NCBI GenBank assembly: GCA_900472625.1
Contig: UCIT01000070.1
Span: forward strand, 25,417 to 89,416
Length of the DNA: 64,000 bases
Source of the DNA: Hyphomicrobiales bacterium
GTDB taxonomy: Bacteria > Pseudomonadota > Alphaproteobacteria > Rhizobiales > Rhizobiaceae
Direction of reading: 5' to 3'
Made by a program: the position numbers and the translations under genes. Of this stretch, positions 63,390-64,000 are shown piece after piece. Positions within the stretch are counted from its first letter, which is position 1. Every line of letters begins with the position of its first letter. The notes under the pieces were generated by a model, which saw nothing but the letters and a program-made list of their open reading frames with translations, made no database searches and had not been told where the DNA came from.

Positions 63390-64000
63390 ATGCGTCGTGT
63401 TATTCAGAAGTCCATTTTGGCTGGCTTGCTTTCCGTTGTCGCCTCCCTGGCGCCTTCGTTCAGCGTCGTTCCGTTTCTGGGTGGGCGCGTCGAAGGTGCC
63501 GGCCTGTTCATGACGATCTTCTGCCCGCTGGCGATATCTATCCCTGCCTCGGCGCTGCATTTTTGGCAGTCGGAAAAAGTGCGGCGGGCTGATGCCGCGA
63601 CAAGGGAGGCATTGCAAAGGCTTGTAGATGCCTATGAAGCGCTTCGCCGTCAAGCACGGACAGACGGTCTAACGGGAGTCCTGACACGAACCGCGTTCAT
63701 GGATGATCTTGAGGCCGCAAGTCACCAGGGCCTGTCCGGAGCATTGCTTTATCTGGACCTCGATCATTTCAAGGCGATCAATGATCGCTATGGTCACGCA
63801 GCGGGCGACGAGGCGCTTCGCTGTGCCGGCCGGATCCTCGCACGCTACCAAATTCAGTATAATCCCATCGTTGGGCGACTTGGCGGCGAAGAGTTTGGCG
63901 TATTTCAAAGCGGCTTGACGTTCGATGAAATGCTTGGCCGTTGCGAGGAACTACGGGAGGAAATCGCGGGCATTATCCTGCATGCGCCATCCGGCTCACG
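63390..64000 (+). CDS. membrane-anchored diguanylate cyclase (5' part of gene)
   Basis: The frame runs off the end of the window. Two hydrophobic segments (ILAGLLSVVASLAPSF, GAGLFMTIFCPLAISIPASAL), a short coiled coil (EALQRLVDAYEALRRQART), then a GGDEF domain: DGLTGVLTRTAF, LYLDLDHFKAINDRYGHAAGDE and active-site LGGEEFG. It makes cyclic di-GMP. The ATG at 63390 gives a membrane start typical of the family. Confidence 0.85.
   Translation, partial: MRRVIQKSILAGLLSVVASLAPSFSVVPFLGGRVEGAGLFMTIFCPLAISIPASALHFWQSEKVRRADAATREALQRLVDAYEALRRQARTDGLTGVLTRTAFMDDLEAASHQGLSGALLYLDLDHFKAINDRYGHAAGDEALRCAGRILARYQIQYNPIVGRLGGEEFGVFQSGLTFDEMLGRCEELREEIAGIILHAPSGS

Overview
The window looks like replicon sequence from a member of the Rhizobiales (Rhizobium/Agrobacterium/Neorhizobium type), most probably a plasmid or other accessory replicon. 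This rests on recognisable families rather than on a search: an HWE histidine kinase, a SyrB-like protein, a Ti/Sym-plasmid type TraG, ArdC, many DUF families typical of rhizobia, and repeated GGAAC-N16/17-(C)GTT motifs, the promoter type of the alphaproteobacterial general stress sigma factor EcfG.

Layout. 1-16 kb is a stress island: HWE kinase and single-domain receiver, DUF421 protein, YpfJ-type metallopeptidase, large catalase, DUF892 ferritin-like protein, DUF3597 protein, an SDR coupled to treZ (trehalose synthesis), a PQQ-sugar-dehydrogenase/PEBP fusion with an exported esterase and DUF4142 protein, a cysteine hydrolase and an iron-permease-like protein. 16-18.7 kb holds a PAS-PAS hybrid kinase and a small gene. 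18.9-23.8 kb is a decayed zone of tiny genes and relics (DUF2934, DUF3833, DUF982) punctuated by EcfG-type promoters. Two of these promoters are followed by structured, terminator-ended stretches without convincing ORFs; I read them as two tandem small RNAs (22687-23010, minus strand). 23.8-34.2 kb holds a second cysteine hydrolase, a frameshifted flavodoxin-like gene and a tightly overlapped minus-strand caa3-type cytochrome oxidase operon headed by a frameshifted YdeP/FdhF-type molybdoenzyme gene under an EcfG-type promoter.

34-40.7 kb: small exported protein (frameshifted), a GGDEF-EAL protein divergent from a periplasmic binding protein, a wrecked second copy of the hybrid kinase, an ArsR regulator. 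40.9-51.4 kb is mobile/conjugative: an ISNCY transposase tail fused to another gene, SyrB-like, ArdC, an HU gene split by a complete-looking group II intron (44445-47036, IEP with RT and HNH), SNase, WGR protein, 5'-truncated traG abutting an IS21-family istB remnant, a broken zinc-finger/HNH paralog, and an HNH protein. 51.7-63 kb is a redox/detoxification cluster (SDRs, VOC proteins, aldo/keto reductase, CMD-domain, SnoaL-like, DUF2255) with two LysR and one GlxA-type regulator, again with several broken genes. The window closes on a partial diguanylate cyclase.

A recurrent theme is single-base damage. I count about a dozen genes where the family sequence continues perfectly after a one-base shift or one stop codon. 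Some carry several lesions and are certainly relics; others have one indel, often in a short homopolymer, and could be assembly errors. This should be settled with raw reads before any of them is called dead.
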